Assembly: GCA_013398055.1 (NCBI GenBank)
Contig: VZRS01009497.1
Span: 176,078 to 240,077, forward strand
DNA from: Ifrita kowaldi
Taxonomy: Eukaryota; Chordata; Aves; Passeriformes; Cinclosomatidae
Reading direction: 5' to 3'
Length of the DNA stretch: 64,000 nucleotides
The notes beneath the pieces are model-generated. The model saw only the letters and a list, made by a program, of their open reading frames with translations, was not told the DNA's origin and did no database searches. Below are positions 12,035 to 23,269 of this stretch, piece by piece (position 1 is the stretch's first letter; each line of letters opens with the position of its first letter). The translations under genes were made by a program, and so were the position numbers.

Positions 12035-12776
12035 GGAAACCCTGGGTATATGTATAAACTGGGGAACAAGACACTACAGAGCAGCCCCATGGGAAGGGAC
12101 CTGGGGGCCCTGGTCAATGATAAGCTGACCATGAGTCAGCAGTGCCCTGGCAGCCAGGAGGTGCAGCCGTGTCCTGGGGGGCATCAGGCACAGCATCGCC
12201 AGCCAGGCAAGGGAGGGCATTGTCCCGCTCTGCTCTGCACTGGGGCGGCCTCACCTCGAGTGCTGGGGAGAGTTTTGGGTGACACTGTATAAAAAAGACA
12301 ATAGGCTATTGGGGAGCACCCAAAGGAGGGCCGTGAGGATGGTAAAGGGCCTTGAGGGGAAGTAATACAAGGAGCAGCTGAGATCTTGGTTTGTTCAGCC
12401 TGGAGAAGAAGAGATTGAGGGAAGACCTCATTGCAGTCTGCAGCTTCCTCACATGGGGAAGCAAAGGACCAGGAACTCATCTCCTCTCTGGTGACTAGTA
12501 ACAGGACCTGAGGGAATACCAGGAATTTGTGTCACGGTAGGCTTAGGTTAGATACTAGGAAAAGGTTCTTCACCCAGAGGGTGTTTGGGCACTGGAACAG
12601 GCTCCCCAGGGAAGTGATCATAGCACCAGACTGACAGAGTTCAAGAAGTGTTTGGACAATGATTTCGGTACATGGTGTTATTCTTGGGGCTGTTGTATGC
12701 AGGACCAGAAGTTGGACTTCAATGATCCTGATGGGTTCCTTCTGACTCAGGACATTCCGTGATTCTATGATTCTAT
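12035..12776 (+). mobile_element. CR1 LINE 3' end, sense
   Basis: Truncated CR1 retrotransposon. It contains the conserved untranslated-region phrases (TGGTCAATGATAAGCTGACC, AGAAGAGATTGAGG, GTTCTTCACCCAGAGGGTG, GGAACAGGCTCCCCAGGGA) and ends in the diagnostic CR1 tail GTGATTCTATGATTCTAT. No reverse-transcriptase region is left, so it is a dead 5'-truncated copy. Small open frames inside it are not genes. Confidence 0.9.
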
Positions 12777-12839
12777 TTCCACATTAACATATAGTGTAGC
12801 ATGATAAAAGAGGATCTGTAGAGGAAAGAGGCTGGTGCT

Positions 12840-13679
12840 NNNNNNNNNNNNNNNNNNNNNNNNNNNNNNNNNNNNNNNNNNNNNNNNNNNNNNNNNNNNN
12901 NNNNNNNNNNNNNNNNNNNNNNNNNNNNNNNNNNNNNNNNNNNNNNNNNNNNNNNNNNNNNNNNNNNNNNNNNNNNNNNNNNNNNNNNNNNNNNNNNNNN
13001 NNNNNNNNNNNNNNNNNNNNNNNNNNNNNNNNNNNNNNNNNNNNNNNNNNNNNNNNNNNNNNNNNNNNNNNNNNNNNNNNNNNNNNNNNNNNNNNNNNNN
13101 NNNNNNNNNNNNNNNNNNNNNNNNNNNNNNNNNNNNNNNNNNNNNNNNNNNNNNNNNNNNNNNNNNNNNNNNNNNNNNNNNNNNNNNNNNNNNNNNNNNN
13201 NNNNNNNNNNNNNNNNNNNNNNNNNNNNNNNNNNNNNNNNNNNNNNNNNNNNNNNNNNNNNNNNNNNNNNNNNNNNNNNNNNNNNNNNNNNNNNNNNNNN
13301 NNNNNNNNNNNNNNNNNNNNNNNNNNNNNNNNNNNNNNNNNNNNNNNNNNNNNNNNNNNNNNNNNNNNNNNNNNNNNNNNNNNNNNNNNNNNNNNNNNNN
13401 NNNNNNNNNNNNNNNNNNNNNNNNNNNNNNNNNNNNNNNNNNNNNNNNNNNNNNNNNNNNNNNNNNNNNNNNNNNNNNNNNNNNNNNNNNNNNNNNNNNN
13501 NNNNNNNNNNNNNNNNNNNNNNNNNNNNNNNNNNNNNNNNNNNNNNNNNNNNNNNNNNNNNNNNNNNNNNNNNNNNNNNNNNNNNNNNNNNNNNNNNNNN
13601 NNNNNNNNNNNNNNNNNNNNNNNNNNNNNNNNNNNNNNNNNNNNNNNNNNNNNNNNNNNNNNNNNNNNNNNNNNNNNNN
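12840..13679. other. Assembly gap (840 N)
   Basis: Run of N between two copies of the same 1485-bp sequence. Because the flanks overlap in content, the gap may hold no missing sequence at all. Confidence 0.95.
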
Positions 13680-15164
13680 CCCGTTTTCAAGAAATACATG
13701 AGAATCCTAATATTCTCTTTTTTCCTCTGTGTCCACTAGCATCTCCAAACATGGATCTTTGGCACAATATTATGACCTGTTTTCATTCTAATCACGTATT
13801 ACTTATTTTGATGCATATAATTGATTTTTTTCTTAACATAATAAAAGAAAGTTACAAATGCTTGTCATGAAATCATGTGAATTTTCCTAATTTTCTGGAT
13901 GACAAACGCTTAAAAATATTATTACATTGGTAACTGTTGTGAGCAAAATGGGATTTAGTACCAAATCCTTCTGTTTTTAGAATGAATAAAGTATGTAGAT
14001 ATGAAGATTCCTACACATTTATGAAATAAATGAATGCACATATCTAGAGTTTGATTCCTCTCTGTAGTACAGATTACCAAGAAGTAGCCCAATGGAGTAT
14101 TAACTTGTTCTTACATATTTTTTCAGTACACTTCCAGTGGGTATTAAAGATGAACTGACAATTAGTCAGATGAATATTTCAAGCAAAAATTATTCCAGCA
14201 ACTCTGCCATTTAAGATGATGAAATCATCTGGAAAATCATATAACTTCAAGGTCTTAAGAAAGAATAAGTAGATGGACAACTCTTAGGCGAAGCATTTCC
14301 CCACTGAGAGTTTTGCGAGTTCTGTTGTTCGTATCAGCTATTCCGATTATAAGGGACAGGGAAACCCTGGGTATATGTATAAACTGGGGAACAAGACACT
14401 ACAGAGCAGCCCCATGGGAAGGGACCTGGGGGCCCTGGTCAATGATAAGCTGACCATGAGTCAGCAGTGCCCTGGCAGCCAGGAGGTGCAGCCGTGTCCT
14501 GGGGGGCATCAGGCACAGCATCGCCAGCCAGGCAAGGGAGGGCATTGTCCCGCTCTGCTCTGCACTGGGGCGGCCTCACCTCGAGTGCTGGGGAGAGTTT
14601 TGGGTGACACTGTATAAAAAAGACAATAGGCTATTGGGGAGCACCCAAAGGAGGGCCGTGAGGATGGTAAAGGGCCTTGAGGGGAAGTAATACAAGGAGC
14701 AGCTGAGATCTTGGTTTGTTCAGCCTGGAGAAGAAGAGATTGAGGGGAGACCTCATTGCAGTCTGCAGCTTCCTCACATGGGGAAGCAAAGGACCAGGAA
14801 CTCATCTCCTCTCTGGTGACTAGTAACAGGACCTGAGGGAATACCAGGAATTTGTGTCACGGTAGGCTTAGGTTAGATACTAGGAAAAGGTTCTTCACCC
14901 AGAGGGTGTTTGGGCACTGGAACAGGCTCCCCAGGGAAGTGATCATAGCACCAGACTGACAGAGTTCAAGAAGTGTTTGGACAATGATTTCGGTACATGG
15001 TGTTATTCTTGGGGCTGTTGTATGCAGGACCAGAAGTTGGACTTCAATGATCCTGATGGGTTCCTTCCGACTCAGGACATTCCGTGAGTCTATGATTCTA
15101 TTTCCACATTAACACATAGCGTAGCATGATAAAAGATGATCTGTAGAGGAAAGAGGCTGGTGCT
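13680..15164 (+). repeat. Duplicated segment, copy 2 (right of N gap)
   Basis: Starts at the first base after the gap and repeats 11355-12839, then continues into unique DNA. Differences include GTATTAACTT versus GTATTTACTT and GAGGGGAGAC versus GAGGGAAGAC. This level of difference fits two alleles better than an old duplication. Confidence 0.85.
14360..15101 (+). mobile_element. CR1 LINE 3' end, sense (copy inside duplicated segment)
   Basis: Same insertion as 12035-12776, repeated by the segment duplication, not an independent insertion: both flanks match as well as the element. The tail here reads GTGAGTCTATGATTCTAT. Confidence 0.85.
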
Positions 15165-16144
15165 ACCTGTCTGACATCCGCATTATTTGAATATCATCAG
15201 GACATTTGTGATACAGACACAGCTGTTTTTCAGTGGTAAAGACAGCTATTTCACCAAGTAGTCTTTAATTCTTTTTCTTGAGCAATTAAAGCAGTGGTCT
15301 AAACTGTTCCAAGAGATGCAAAATTTCAACATCTCAAGGCTTGCAATAAGCAGTTTAATTACTTTCTGCATCTCTTGTAGCCAGAAACAGTTGATCCAGT
15401 CTGTTAAATTTAAAAGCCTGTACACTCAAACAATAAGAAGGCTTCAAAATGGTTATATTTGCAAACTTTCCTTCCTATGATTATTAAACTGGAAAGTGCT
15501 TAAAGTACAAAGATAAGCCTCAGTGACCAGTGTTGTTTCCTGAACACCAACAATGGTCAAAATGAAGGAATGGGAAAAACACAAAGGGGCCATGAGACTC
15601 AGAGGCAAGTACAGTGCTTCCCCTTTCCCAAAAGAAAAGACATGAGGCAGGAAAAAGTGCAAATTCAGAAATACTGTATGAAACCTGTAACTTGCTTTAA
15701 TGCTTGCTTTTAACAATATTAAAATGCTCCAAAACTTTTGCATGAAAAAAGGCAAAAATAAATAAGCCTTGAAAACCTCCTTGTTGCTACTGGCATTTTT
15801 GCCACAGTCTTCCGATGGGTTTTCTGAACAACTGAGACCCTTTTTGTCTTACAGACTGCTGGGCAGTACCAGAAATAAGACTTAGCAGGTAACAAGATAA
15901 AATCTGAAATCTTCTGCATCTTGTGGTACAAATTGCACCCCTCCAAAAAGCACAAAGAGATAACCAAGGTTCTGCCACTATGAGGCAACGTTTCTCTTCA
16001 TACAGAGATGGAAACAGTAGTTGCCTGTGAAATGTGCCATACACTCCCATTCCAAGTGCCTCATCCACACCACAGTACTTTCTTTGCACATTACTGTGCA
16101 ATAACCCTGCTCTCTCCATCTCCCTTGAGACCTTCCTCTAGATA
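15165..16144. other. Intergenic DNA, no gene seen
   Basis: No serpin exon, LTR or CR1 tail recognised. The antisense frames at about 15453-16119 lack any recognisable domain. Confidence 0.45.
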
Positions 16145-16815
16145 TGACATACAAGCACAGAACTGCTGAGATTGGAAGTGACCTCTGCTGGTTTTCTATT
16201 CCAAGCTTCCCCTTTCAATCAATGTACAGTAGCTACAGCAGGTTGCTTAGGACCATGTCCTTCTGTGTTTTGATTATTTCCAAGGATGGAGACTCCACAG
16301 CCTTTTTGGGCGACCTGGGTTTACCTCCCTATCCATAAGAAAATGTATTTTATTATGTTTAAATGTAATTTCTGCTATTTCAGGTTGTGTCTCTTCCCTC
16401 TTTCCTGTTCACAGGAGAAAGTCTAGCTCCATCTTCTTTTTATCCTCCCATCAAGAAGGTTATGCACATGGATAAGATCCCCCTGCACTTTCTCCTCTCC
16501 AGGGTAACAAGTGCCATGTCTCTGAGCCTCTCCTCTCATGACAGACACTTCAATCCCTTCATCATTTCTGTGGCTCTTCTCTGGCCCTGCTCCAGTACAT
16601 CCACATCTCTTTAGTACTGGAAATCCCAGAGCTAGACAGAGCATTCCACCTATGGTCCTACCAGTGCTCAGTAGAGAGGCAGGAAAACCTCCCTTCACAG
16701 GCTGGCAATGCTTTTTCTACAGTATCCCTTTGTGCTCTTGACTTTCTTTGCTACAAGGACACATTGCTGACTCACTGTCAACTTGGTGTCTGCCAGGAGT
16801 CCCAGTTCTGTTTTG
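16145..16815 (-). mobile_element. CR1 LINE fragment, antisense
   Basis: Reads as the reverse complement of CR1: CACAGAACTGCTGAGATTGG at the left, then AGCAGGTTGCTTAGGACCATGTCC, CCAAGGATGGAGACTCCACA, and further right CTTCTCTGGCCCTGCTCCAGTACATCC and TTGCTGACTCACTGTCAACTTGGTGTC. Diverged and interrupted in the middle, so an old insertion. Confidence 0.8.
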
Positions 16816-17560
16816 CAAAGCCAACATGATGGCATGGACCCTTGTGCAGTGAAATTTCTCCTTTTCTGCAGCAGTCGTTGTCTGCAGGAGACATGTCAGG
16901 AATAATGTCAAGAATCTCAGTAGGCTGCTATTCAGAGGAGAGGAATGCTTTGTGGAAGGATGTCTGTGTTGAGACAAACCAAGAGATTAGTTTATCCTAT
17001 TTTGTGCAAAAGAAAAATGCTATTTTTCCCAGGATCATGTGCCGAGATAAAGGACATGCTGGGCAGACTTCCAGTGAGTGATGGGAGGTAGCATAGCAGG
17101 CATGGTGACATGGGCAATGTTAGTCACAGGCTGCCACAAACAGGCTTCTCTGTGGGGAGGGATGCTGGCAACCAAGCTCCCATGTGGCACAGCCAGTTAA
17201 CTGTTGTGCCAACGCCAGTGGCCACCCATCCTGCCTTGTGTGTATGGTGGGTGGAGGGACCTGGTTACCCTGCTGCCTCCTTAGGAGCCAGTGACTAAGG
17301 CCACCCACAGCCTCACCCTGGCTGCTGGCTGATTCCATGGACTTGAGGGATGAATAAGGGACTTCATGTGAGCTGTGGTGACTGATATAGGGACAGCTGT
17401 GTGTGCTGGTCCAGAACCAGTACAGCCACAGACCCTGGATGTTGTGTGCACTGCTAAGCAGATGCAGTAAGGGTGAGGCACTTGTGATCAAATCCATCAC
17501 AGGATCCTTCTGAAGATGCCTTCACTGGAGAAATTTACTGTGCCAACACTGAGGTATGCA
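16816..17560. other. Intergenic DNA, no gene seen
   Basis: GC somewhat higher than the surroundings, with short overlapping open frames on both strands (for example antisense 17120-17500) but no domain, start context or splice pattern that would support a gene. Confidence 0.4.
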
Positions 17561-17569
17561 CAGCCCTGT

Positions 17570-18400
17570 CACAGCCTGTGAGTGACCAAGGCAGCACTGC
17601 AAGCAAAGATGCTTCAGGATGGCATGAGGCTGCCAATGAAAGGTACCAGGTGGGCTAAGAGCTCCTGTTTGAAGGACCTTGCACAAGACCCCTAAATTTT
17701 CTTCAGCCTGGGGGAAGAACACAGTCCTACAGGACAGCTGAGAGAGGAATCATCATTGGTAGCTACAGCACCAAGGTCTGCAATGGCAGCTAACTGAACA
17801 ACCACTGGCACTTGCTCTGAGCAAGGCAAACATGAAACAATCAACATGCTCCTTCCCACTGACAAAAGAACAGCAGCATGGATGCGAACAAAATCTTGAG
17901 CTCTGCGTGGGATGTTGTGATTGGATGAGAGGCTTTGGTCTGTGAGATGACCTGGACTTCATATCCTTTTGTAAAAGTTCAAGTGTCCAAGAGTCTGTTG
18001 GTTTAGGGACAGCTCCACAATGAAACACCTGGCAGAGGAAAGGGCAGCAGAGCCTTAGCTGACCTCTTTCTTGGGACAAGCATTGCAAAACAAAGGTACA
18101 TGGATAAACACATCCTTTTGTGTTTGTGCTGCATTACACAGCTGTGCTGGACAGGGCATTCCATTATCTTCTATCCAAGAAGCGTTTCAACTGCAGGAAG
18201 GTTTGCTTAACCCCACTAAACTCCACGACAGGTCTAAAGTTGCCCAGTTGACTAAGTACTACCTCTTATATTCTTACAATTCTGTGCTGATAGCTGATAA
18301 TAATCAAGATTTTTACTTATTTGTGGAATGATTTAGTTGCTTCTGCAACTTGCTTTACATTAATCATTCATTCGACCAATAAAAATTAAAAATGCTAGCA
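17570..18400 (+). promoter_or_regulatory. Distal upstream block shared with OVAL and OVALX (OVALY copy)
   Basis: Aligns with 36405-37260 upstream of OVAL from CCCTGTCACAG to GCATTAA, with a core of about 95 bp (17990-18085) that is essentially unchanged (matches 36925-37020), covering GTCTGTTGGTTTAGGGACAG through CTTGGGACAAGCATTG. The block contains two TGACCT half-sites (17948-17953 and 18060-18065) and an inverted CCAAT box (TGATTGG, about 17920). The distal half is also shared with OVALX at 1143-1430. It lies 3-4 kb 5' of the OVALY leader. Chicken OVAL has hormone-dependent DNase-hypersensitive sites several kb upstream; a link to them is inference. Confidence 0.6.
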
Positions 18401-19494
18401 AAACTGGTAACCTGAGTTGTGCATTAACATGCTTCTCAAGCAGTGGACTGCCTCTTCTCTCCTGTAAAACCAAAACATTTATTTTGGTAATGAATATATT
18501 CAACTCAGAAATATTTTACTAACAAAATTAATGCTGTGAGTTGGCTGTGACAAAACAACTGTACCAACTCATGAAACATCTTTGTAGCTACCAATTTACA
18601 GGCTGTCTATGATGATAGAAATGTGATTTAGGTAGATGGTGCACAAGTGCTAAGGTGGCTCACACATGGTGAGTTGGAGCACACCACTAGACAATTCAAT
18701 TGTCAAGGAAAAAGACTCCAGGCATATTTGAAAGTTAAAAGTGGCAGGGTAAAACATACTGGCTACTCCTTTGCCTTCTGAGCTGTCAAGTATTCTGCAA
18801 CAGACCATGGCCACAAGTGTAGAAGCCTGTTTGAACAGAAACAAGGCGGTCTCCAGATGGAAAGGCAGAAGGAGCAGCAGCTGCAGGAACAGCTTGCAGT
18901 CTAGGGAGCACTCCAGCTGTGTGGTTACAGGTTCACCATACACAGGCACATGCACCCATTTGACCTGTTGTCCTCCAGCAAGGTGGGACCCTTTTCAGCT
19001 GAATGGGACTCACAACAGTGGTGACCGGTTTACACACTGCTCCTGTGAGAGAACAGCTCATTCTCTTTGCAGCGATTCTCTCTGCAGTGATGAGCCACCC
19101 AAGAGGGTCAAAGTCTAAAGATCTTTCCTCAAAAGCCCTGTTCCTGCATAATAAAGGTTGTAACAGACTGGCCTGGCCCACACACTGTGCCATGTGAAGT
19201 ACCAGTGTGATTTAAGTGCACCAGTCCAGACCGAGCTCTTCACAGTTCCTACTGCATGAGCAACTTCAGCCAAATGGGACTGTGAAGGACTGTATTAGGG
19301 AGAAAAGTAGGGACGATTCAAAGGCTTTCCTCTTGCACAGACAACTAAAAGGGTTAAAAAGTCCACCTCTACTCTCCTGAGGCATAATTTGTTCTAGACA
19401 ATTTCAGAGCCATTTTGTGTATTGACTTTGGATTTCTGTTTTAAAATTACATGGCATTTAAGAGGTCAAAGCAGTTTCTTTTATTGTCTGTCCA
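18401..19494. other. OVALY upstream DNA, no gene seen
   Basis: Non-coding. Short frames on both strands near 18650-19200 carry no family motif. Confidence 0.45.
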
Positions 19495-19640
19495 TTCTTT
19501 TATTTCAAATGAATTATGCAACTGGTTTCTGCTTGCTATTGTATATTATGACTGTCTTGCAGACCATGAATGTTTCTTCAGCTGGTTTGTACAGCTGATG
19601 TGCCATGAAGTTGCTTGTGGAAGAATGTAAGAATGGTAGG
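19495..19640 (+). promoter_or_regulatory. OVALY counterpart of the ovalbumin steroid-dependent regulatory region
   Basis: Contains TTTTATTTCAAA, TTGCTATTGTATATTATGA, CTGTCTTGCAGACCATGAATG in the same order as the OVAL block at 41341-41530. It lies about 2.1 kb before the OVALY leader in the window, but about 1.3 kb if the suspicious 20670-21503 segment is removed. Confidence 0.55.
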
Positions 19641-20669
19641 AACGGTCTTGTGAGAATGGTCTCTGTATGCACAAAAGGCACATTTTGAACCTAGCATCTG
19701 GTGCTGTGACCTGTGGAAAAGAACAGCACACCTCAAACAACCCTTCAAAATTGTAGCGGCGACTTCAAATCCTTTCCTGGTAGCACATAACTGGGATCTA
19801 AATAACCTGATGCCTGAATTAAAAATTGTCTATTTTCTCAACCTCTCTTCCACCAACACATTTTTATTTAGCTCTGTAATTCTCCATATTGATGCTCTGA
19901 AATTGTTTTGAAATTAATTTGCATTCCCAAAATATGCTCACTGAGGATTTTGTTCCACTGATGTGCTGCACAGACTGCAACTATGTCTGAAAGATATAGA
20001 TTGCTCTGTAGATTGCTCTGGAATGAACGACTGCTCTGTGAAACACTATGTCTGTGGTCTTTTACAATGCAGCAAAGGACACCAGGCAAATACATGTAAC
20101 TTCTTGCAGAAAAATCTACTTCGATTTTATTAAATTTGGCAACAAAGATTTAAAGGATATGCTCTTTCTTATGTTCCTTGGTAGCAAATTTTCTCCATTT
20201 CTTAGGAAGAGGTATGGATTCTGGTGGGAAAAAAGACCACTGGACTACTGGTAGTCCAGCCAACAATGGGAGAAAAATTGCAATAAATACAGTCCTGCAT
20301 ATGCTGATCTTACAAAAAATTGTGAGTTCACAGAATGATGACTCTGAGATGGACCTGGCTTGTCACTACTCAAGACAGAGAAGCAATAAGGAAAATAACA
20401 CAAAATTCCTTACAGAATTCTGCAAGACTGAATTCCTCACCATTTTTTTTGTTTTATTTTCACAAGTTCTGTTACACTATTTGCTGCCATAACCAAATCG
20501 TACTTACTATTCAAGTTCCAATGAATAGCTTTTGTCATTATTTTTGCTTCAGTCATTTCAATGTGCTCCTGTCTTTTCTGCAAGGTTTCATGTGCTATGA
20601 TGAATAAATCTTCCTTTTAGGAACCTTTAGGTTAAAAACCTTTCATTCAGGTTTTTTTTTTTTTTTTCN

Positions 20670-21503
20670 TCCCTTATTCTTGTCTAGTCTCTGTTTTTAG
20701 GTGGCCACTTCAGGCATCATACCTTTACATGTGTCTTCTGTATTATTTTACTGCTTCACAGTCTGCCATGCATAAAGTTGAAGTATTTGTCTTTATAAAC
20801 TTTAGTTTTGTTTCCTAACTCTTCCACATCGAACACCTGGTGATAAGATATAACAGACTTTCTTTCTTCTCCCTCTATTGCTGTAATTTTTCATTTAGTA
20901 TTAAAAGACAAAATTGAATTTGTTTAAATTCCAGGGGTTATGTAAGATATTCTCTGAATGAAATCAAGGAGTGCAGAATGTTCAAATGACCCCATCATTC
21001 TACAGCTCTGCATTATCTTTAATAGTTACATTTTCAAAGATAAACAACAACAAAAAACCCCCCAAGCACTTGCTTCATGAATCTGATTCTTCACCAAGAA
21101 CATAAATGGAGCTTAAAGCCTGAAGTATAGTAGTAAGCAGAATAGGTAAATAATAAAAAATCTACCTCGTATTACCTATATAAACAGTTCAATTCAGAGA
21201 GAGAATGAGCACCCATTCTATCAGGGGAACAGTTAGATGCATTGTTGTTCAAATTACCCCACATTAGGAGATGATTGTCACATGAACGTGTCGATTCCAT
21301 AGGTACTGTGGTACATATGACAGAGTACCCCGGATTTTGTTCCCTAGCAGCTGCAGATGGAAACAAATTGCTTGAAGATCCTCAAGACCTTAAGTTATAA
21401 GTGGTATAAACTCTATACTGTTTCATTAGACTTTGAAGTATTGTATTTTCTAGTCTGTGTTTTCTCTCACCAGCCTAAGCACAGATGGCAGATGTCCAGC
21501 ACT
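20670..21503 (+). repeat. Misplaced copy of OVALY intron 1, bounded by single N characters
   Basis: 834 bp with constant offset 1579 to 22249-23082; I noticed one substitution (CTGTAATTTTT versus CTGCAATTTTT). It is preceded by one N (20669, after a poly-T run) and followed by one N (21504). It starts inside the 3' end of the solo LTR. Most likely a small contig inserted in the wrong place between upstream DNA and the OVALY promoter. Confidence 0.85.
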
Positions 21504-21569
21504 NAAAAGTGCATGTCTGACATTGGGCTCCATCCATCACTTTATTGGGTAAACACAGAACAGGCAGCA

Positions 21570-21627
21570 CGGGGCGTGTCACAAAATAACACAAGATATA
21601 TTTCAAGGGGTTCGTCAAGTCTGCCCC
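21570..21627 (+). promoter_or_regulatory. OVALY: OVALY core promoter
   Basis: TATATTTC TATA box starting at 21597, about 31 bp before the inferred start. GGGGCGTGTCACAAAATAAC aligns with GGGTGGGTCACAACTCAGAC of OVAL. The COUP-type site position (about 21542) reads TGGGTAAACACAGAAC, so the direct repeat is lost. The promoter starts right after the single N at 21504, so anything further upstream in this window may be out of order. Confidence 0.65.
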
Positions 21628-21676
21628 AAGTACAGCTGAGAAGCTGTGCTGTACCTTCCCAGGTGAATCTGATAAG
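21628..21676 (+). other. OVALY: OVALY non-coding leader exon
   Basis: AAGTACAGCTGAGAAGCTGT aligns with the OVAL leader ACATACAGCTGGAAAGCTGT. Ends at GATAAG|GTAAGCA, a strong donor. About 49 nt, no ATG. The intron to the first coding exon is about 1.6 kb and contains a solo LTR. Confidence 0.75.
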
Positions 21677-21881
21677 GTAAGCATTTATTTCAATTATGAT
21701 TTAAGTTCTAATCCGCAAGGTAAAAAACAATTATCTTTTACAATACTTAAAATCGTATTGATGTAACCTCATGTTTATGGCCTTCAATATCAGTTGAAGA
21801 AACTAATTCTCAAAGGAAGCCTTCTGCAGAAACCTTACCTTGACAAGGTAGAGGCCTTGTCAAGTCTCTAAAGGGGGGGAA

Positions 21882-22298
21882 TGATGCCTTAGGTTTTAAC
21901 TTTTATATTTTTCAAATCCTGTACTGCCTAGTGTGCAACTCTGAAGTTTCTTGGGGCCTGTTTGCTGCTGTTCTCTCATACTGGTTAGACAGAACAAGCC
22001 ACTCTAGGTTTGCTCTCCAAGGACACCCAGATTGTCCTTGGCCCAGAATGTGTAAACTAAGAGGAGGGCAAACTTGGGGTAGTTACATCATTAACTGGGA
22101 TTGTAATTGGAGAATTGACCCTGATATGCAAATGAACCAAACTTATAAAAGTGTGAAGAACTTGTGACCCGGGGTCCATCTTGGGTGTAGCCTTTGGCCT
22201 GCCCAGGGTGTACGTTTGAAGGCCCTTCAAATAAATACCTACCTTTATTCCCTTATTCTTGTCTAGTCTCTGTTTTTAGGTGGCCACTTCAGGCATCA
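21882..22298 (+). mobile_element. Solo LTR of an endogenous retrovirus in OVALY intron 1
   Basis: About 417 bp bounded by TGATGCCT and AGGCATCA, perfect inverted ends with the TG...CA form of LTRs. Inside are a TATA box (CTTATAAAAGTG, about 22140) and a polyadenylation signal (AAATAAATACC, about 22229) at the spacing expected for U3-R-U5. No internal viral region or second LTR follows, so it is a solo LTR. I could not see a target-site duplication, so the ends may be off by a few bases. It has the same orientation as OVALY and lies downstream of its leader. Confidence 0.7.
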
Positions 22299-23269
22299 TA
22301 CCTTTACATGTGTCTTCTGTATTATTTTACTGCTTCACAGTCTGCCATGCATAAAGTTGAAGTATTTGTCTTTATAAACTTTAGTTTTGTTTCCTAACTC
22401 TTCCACATCGAACACCTGGTGATAAGATATAACAGACTTTCTTTCTTCTCCCTCTATTGCTGCAATTTTTCATTTAGTATTAAAAGACAAAATTGAATTT
22501 GTTTAAATTCCAGGGGTTATGTAAGATATTCTCTGAATGAAATCAAGGAGTGCAGAATGTTCAAATGACCCCATCATTCTACAGCTCTGCATTATCTTTA
22601 ATAGTTACATTTTCAAAGATAAACAACAACAAAAAACCCCCCAAGCACTTGCTTCATGAATCTGATTCTTCACCAAGAACATAAATGGAGCTTAAAGCCT
22701 GAAGTATAGTAGTAAGCAGAATAGGTAAATAATAAAAAATCTACCTCGTATTACCTATATAAACAGTTCAATTCAGAGAGAGAATGAGCACCCATTCTAT
22801 CAGGGGAACAGTTAGATGCATTGTTGTTCAAATTACCCCACATTAGGAGATGATTGTCACATGAACGTGTCGATTCCATAGGTACTGTGGTACATATGAC
22901 AGAGTACCCCGGATTTTGTTCCCTAGCAGCTGCAGATGGAAACAAATTGCTTGAAGATCCTCAAGACCTTAAGTTATAAGTGGTATAAACTCTATACTGT
23001 TTCATTAGACTTTGAAGTATTGTATTTTCTAGTCTGTGTTTTCTCTCACCAGCCTAAGCACAGATGGCAGATGTCCAGCACTTTGATTGCTCATGAATCC
23101 AAAAGCATATCCGCCTCTTAAATCCACACCACTGGATTCTGTTTGCTGAAAAAACCCTGTGCACTAAGCTTAGGGTCCATGTGCACGGACTTTTTTGCAT
23201 TACAATTGACCTATTTCAGCACAGTAAGTCAGACTCTTTCTTTTTCCTTCAGACACCAGGGATTTCACG

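Larger units (their letters stand above)
11355..12839 (+). repeat. Duplicated segment, copy 1 (left of N gap)
   Basis: 1485 bp repeated at 13680-15164 with a constant offset of 2325 and fewer than about ten substitutions. It includes the OVALX 3' end signal and a whole CR1 copy. It stops exactly at the first N of the gap. Best read as two contigs or haplotypes that overlap but were scaffolded apart. Confidence 0.85.

Noticed and set aside
12050..12292. 80-codon frame repeated at 14375 and partly at 49369
   Set aside because: It lies inside CR1 3' untranslated sequence and is repeated because the element and the segment are repeated.
12773..13701. Long open frames of about 290-308 codons on both strands
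   Set aside because: They consist almost entirely of N and are products of the assembly gap.
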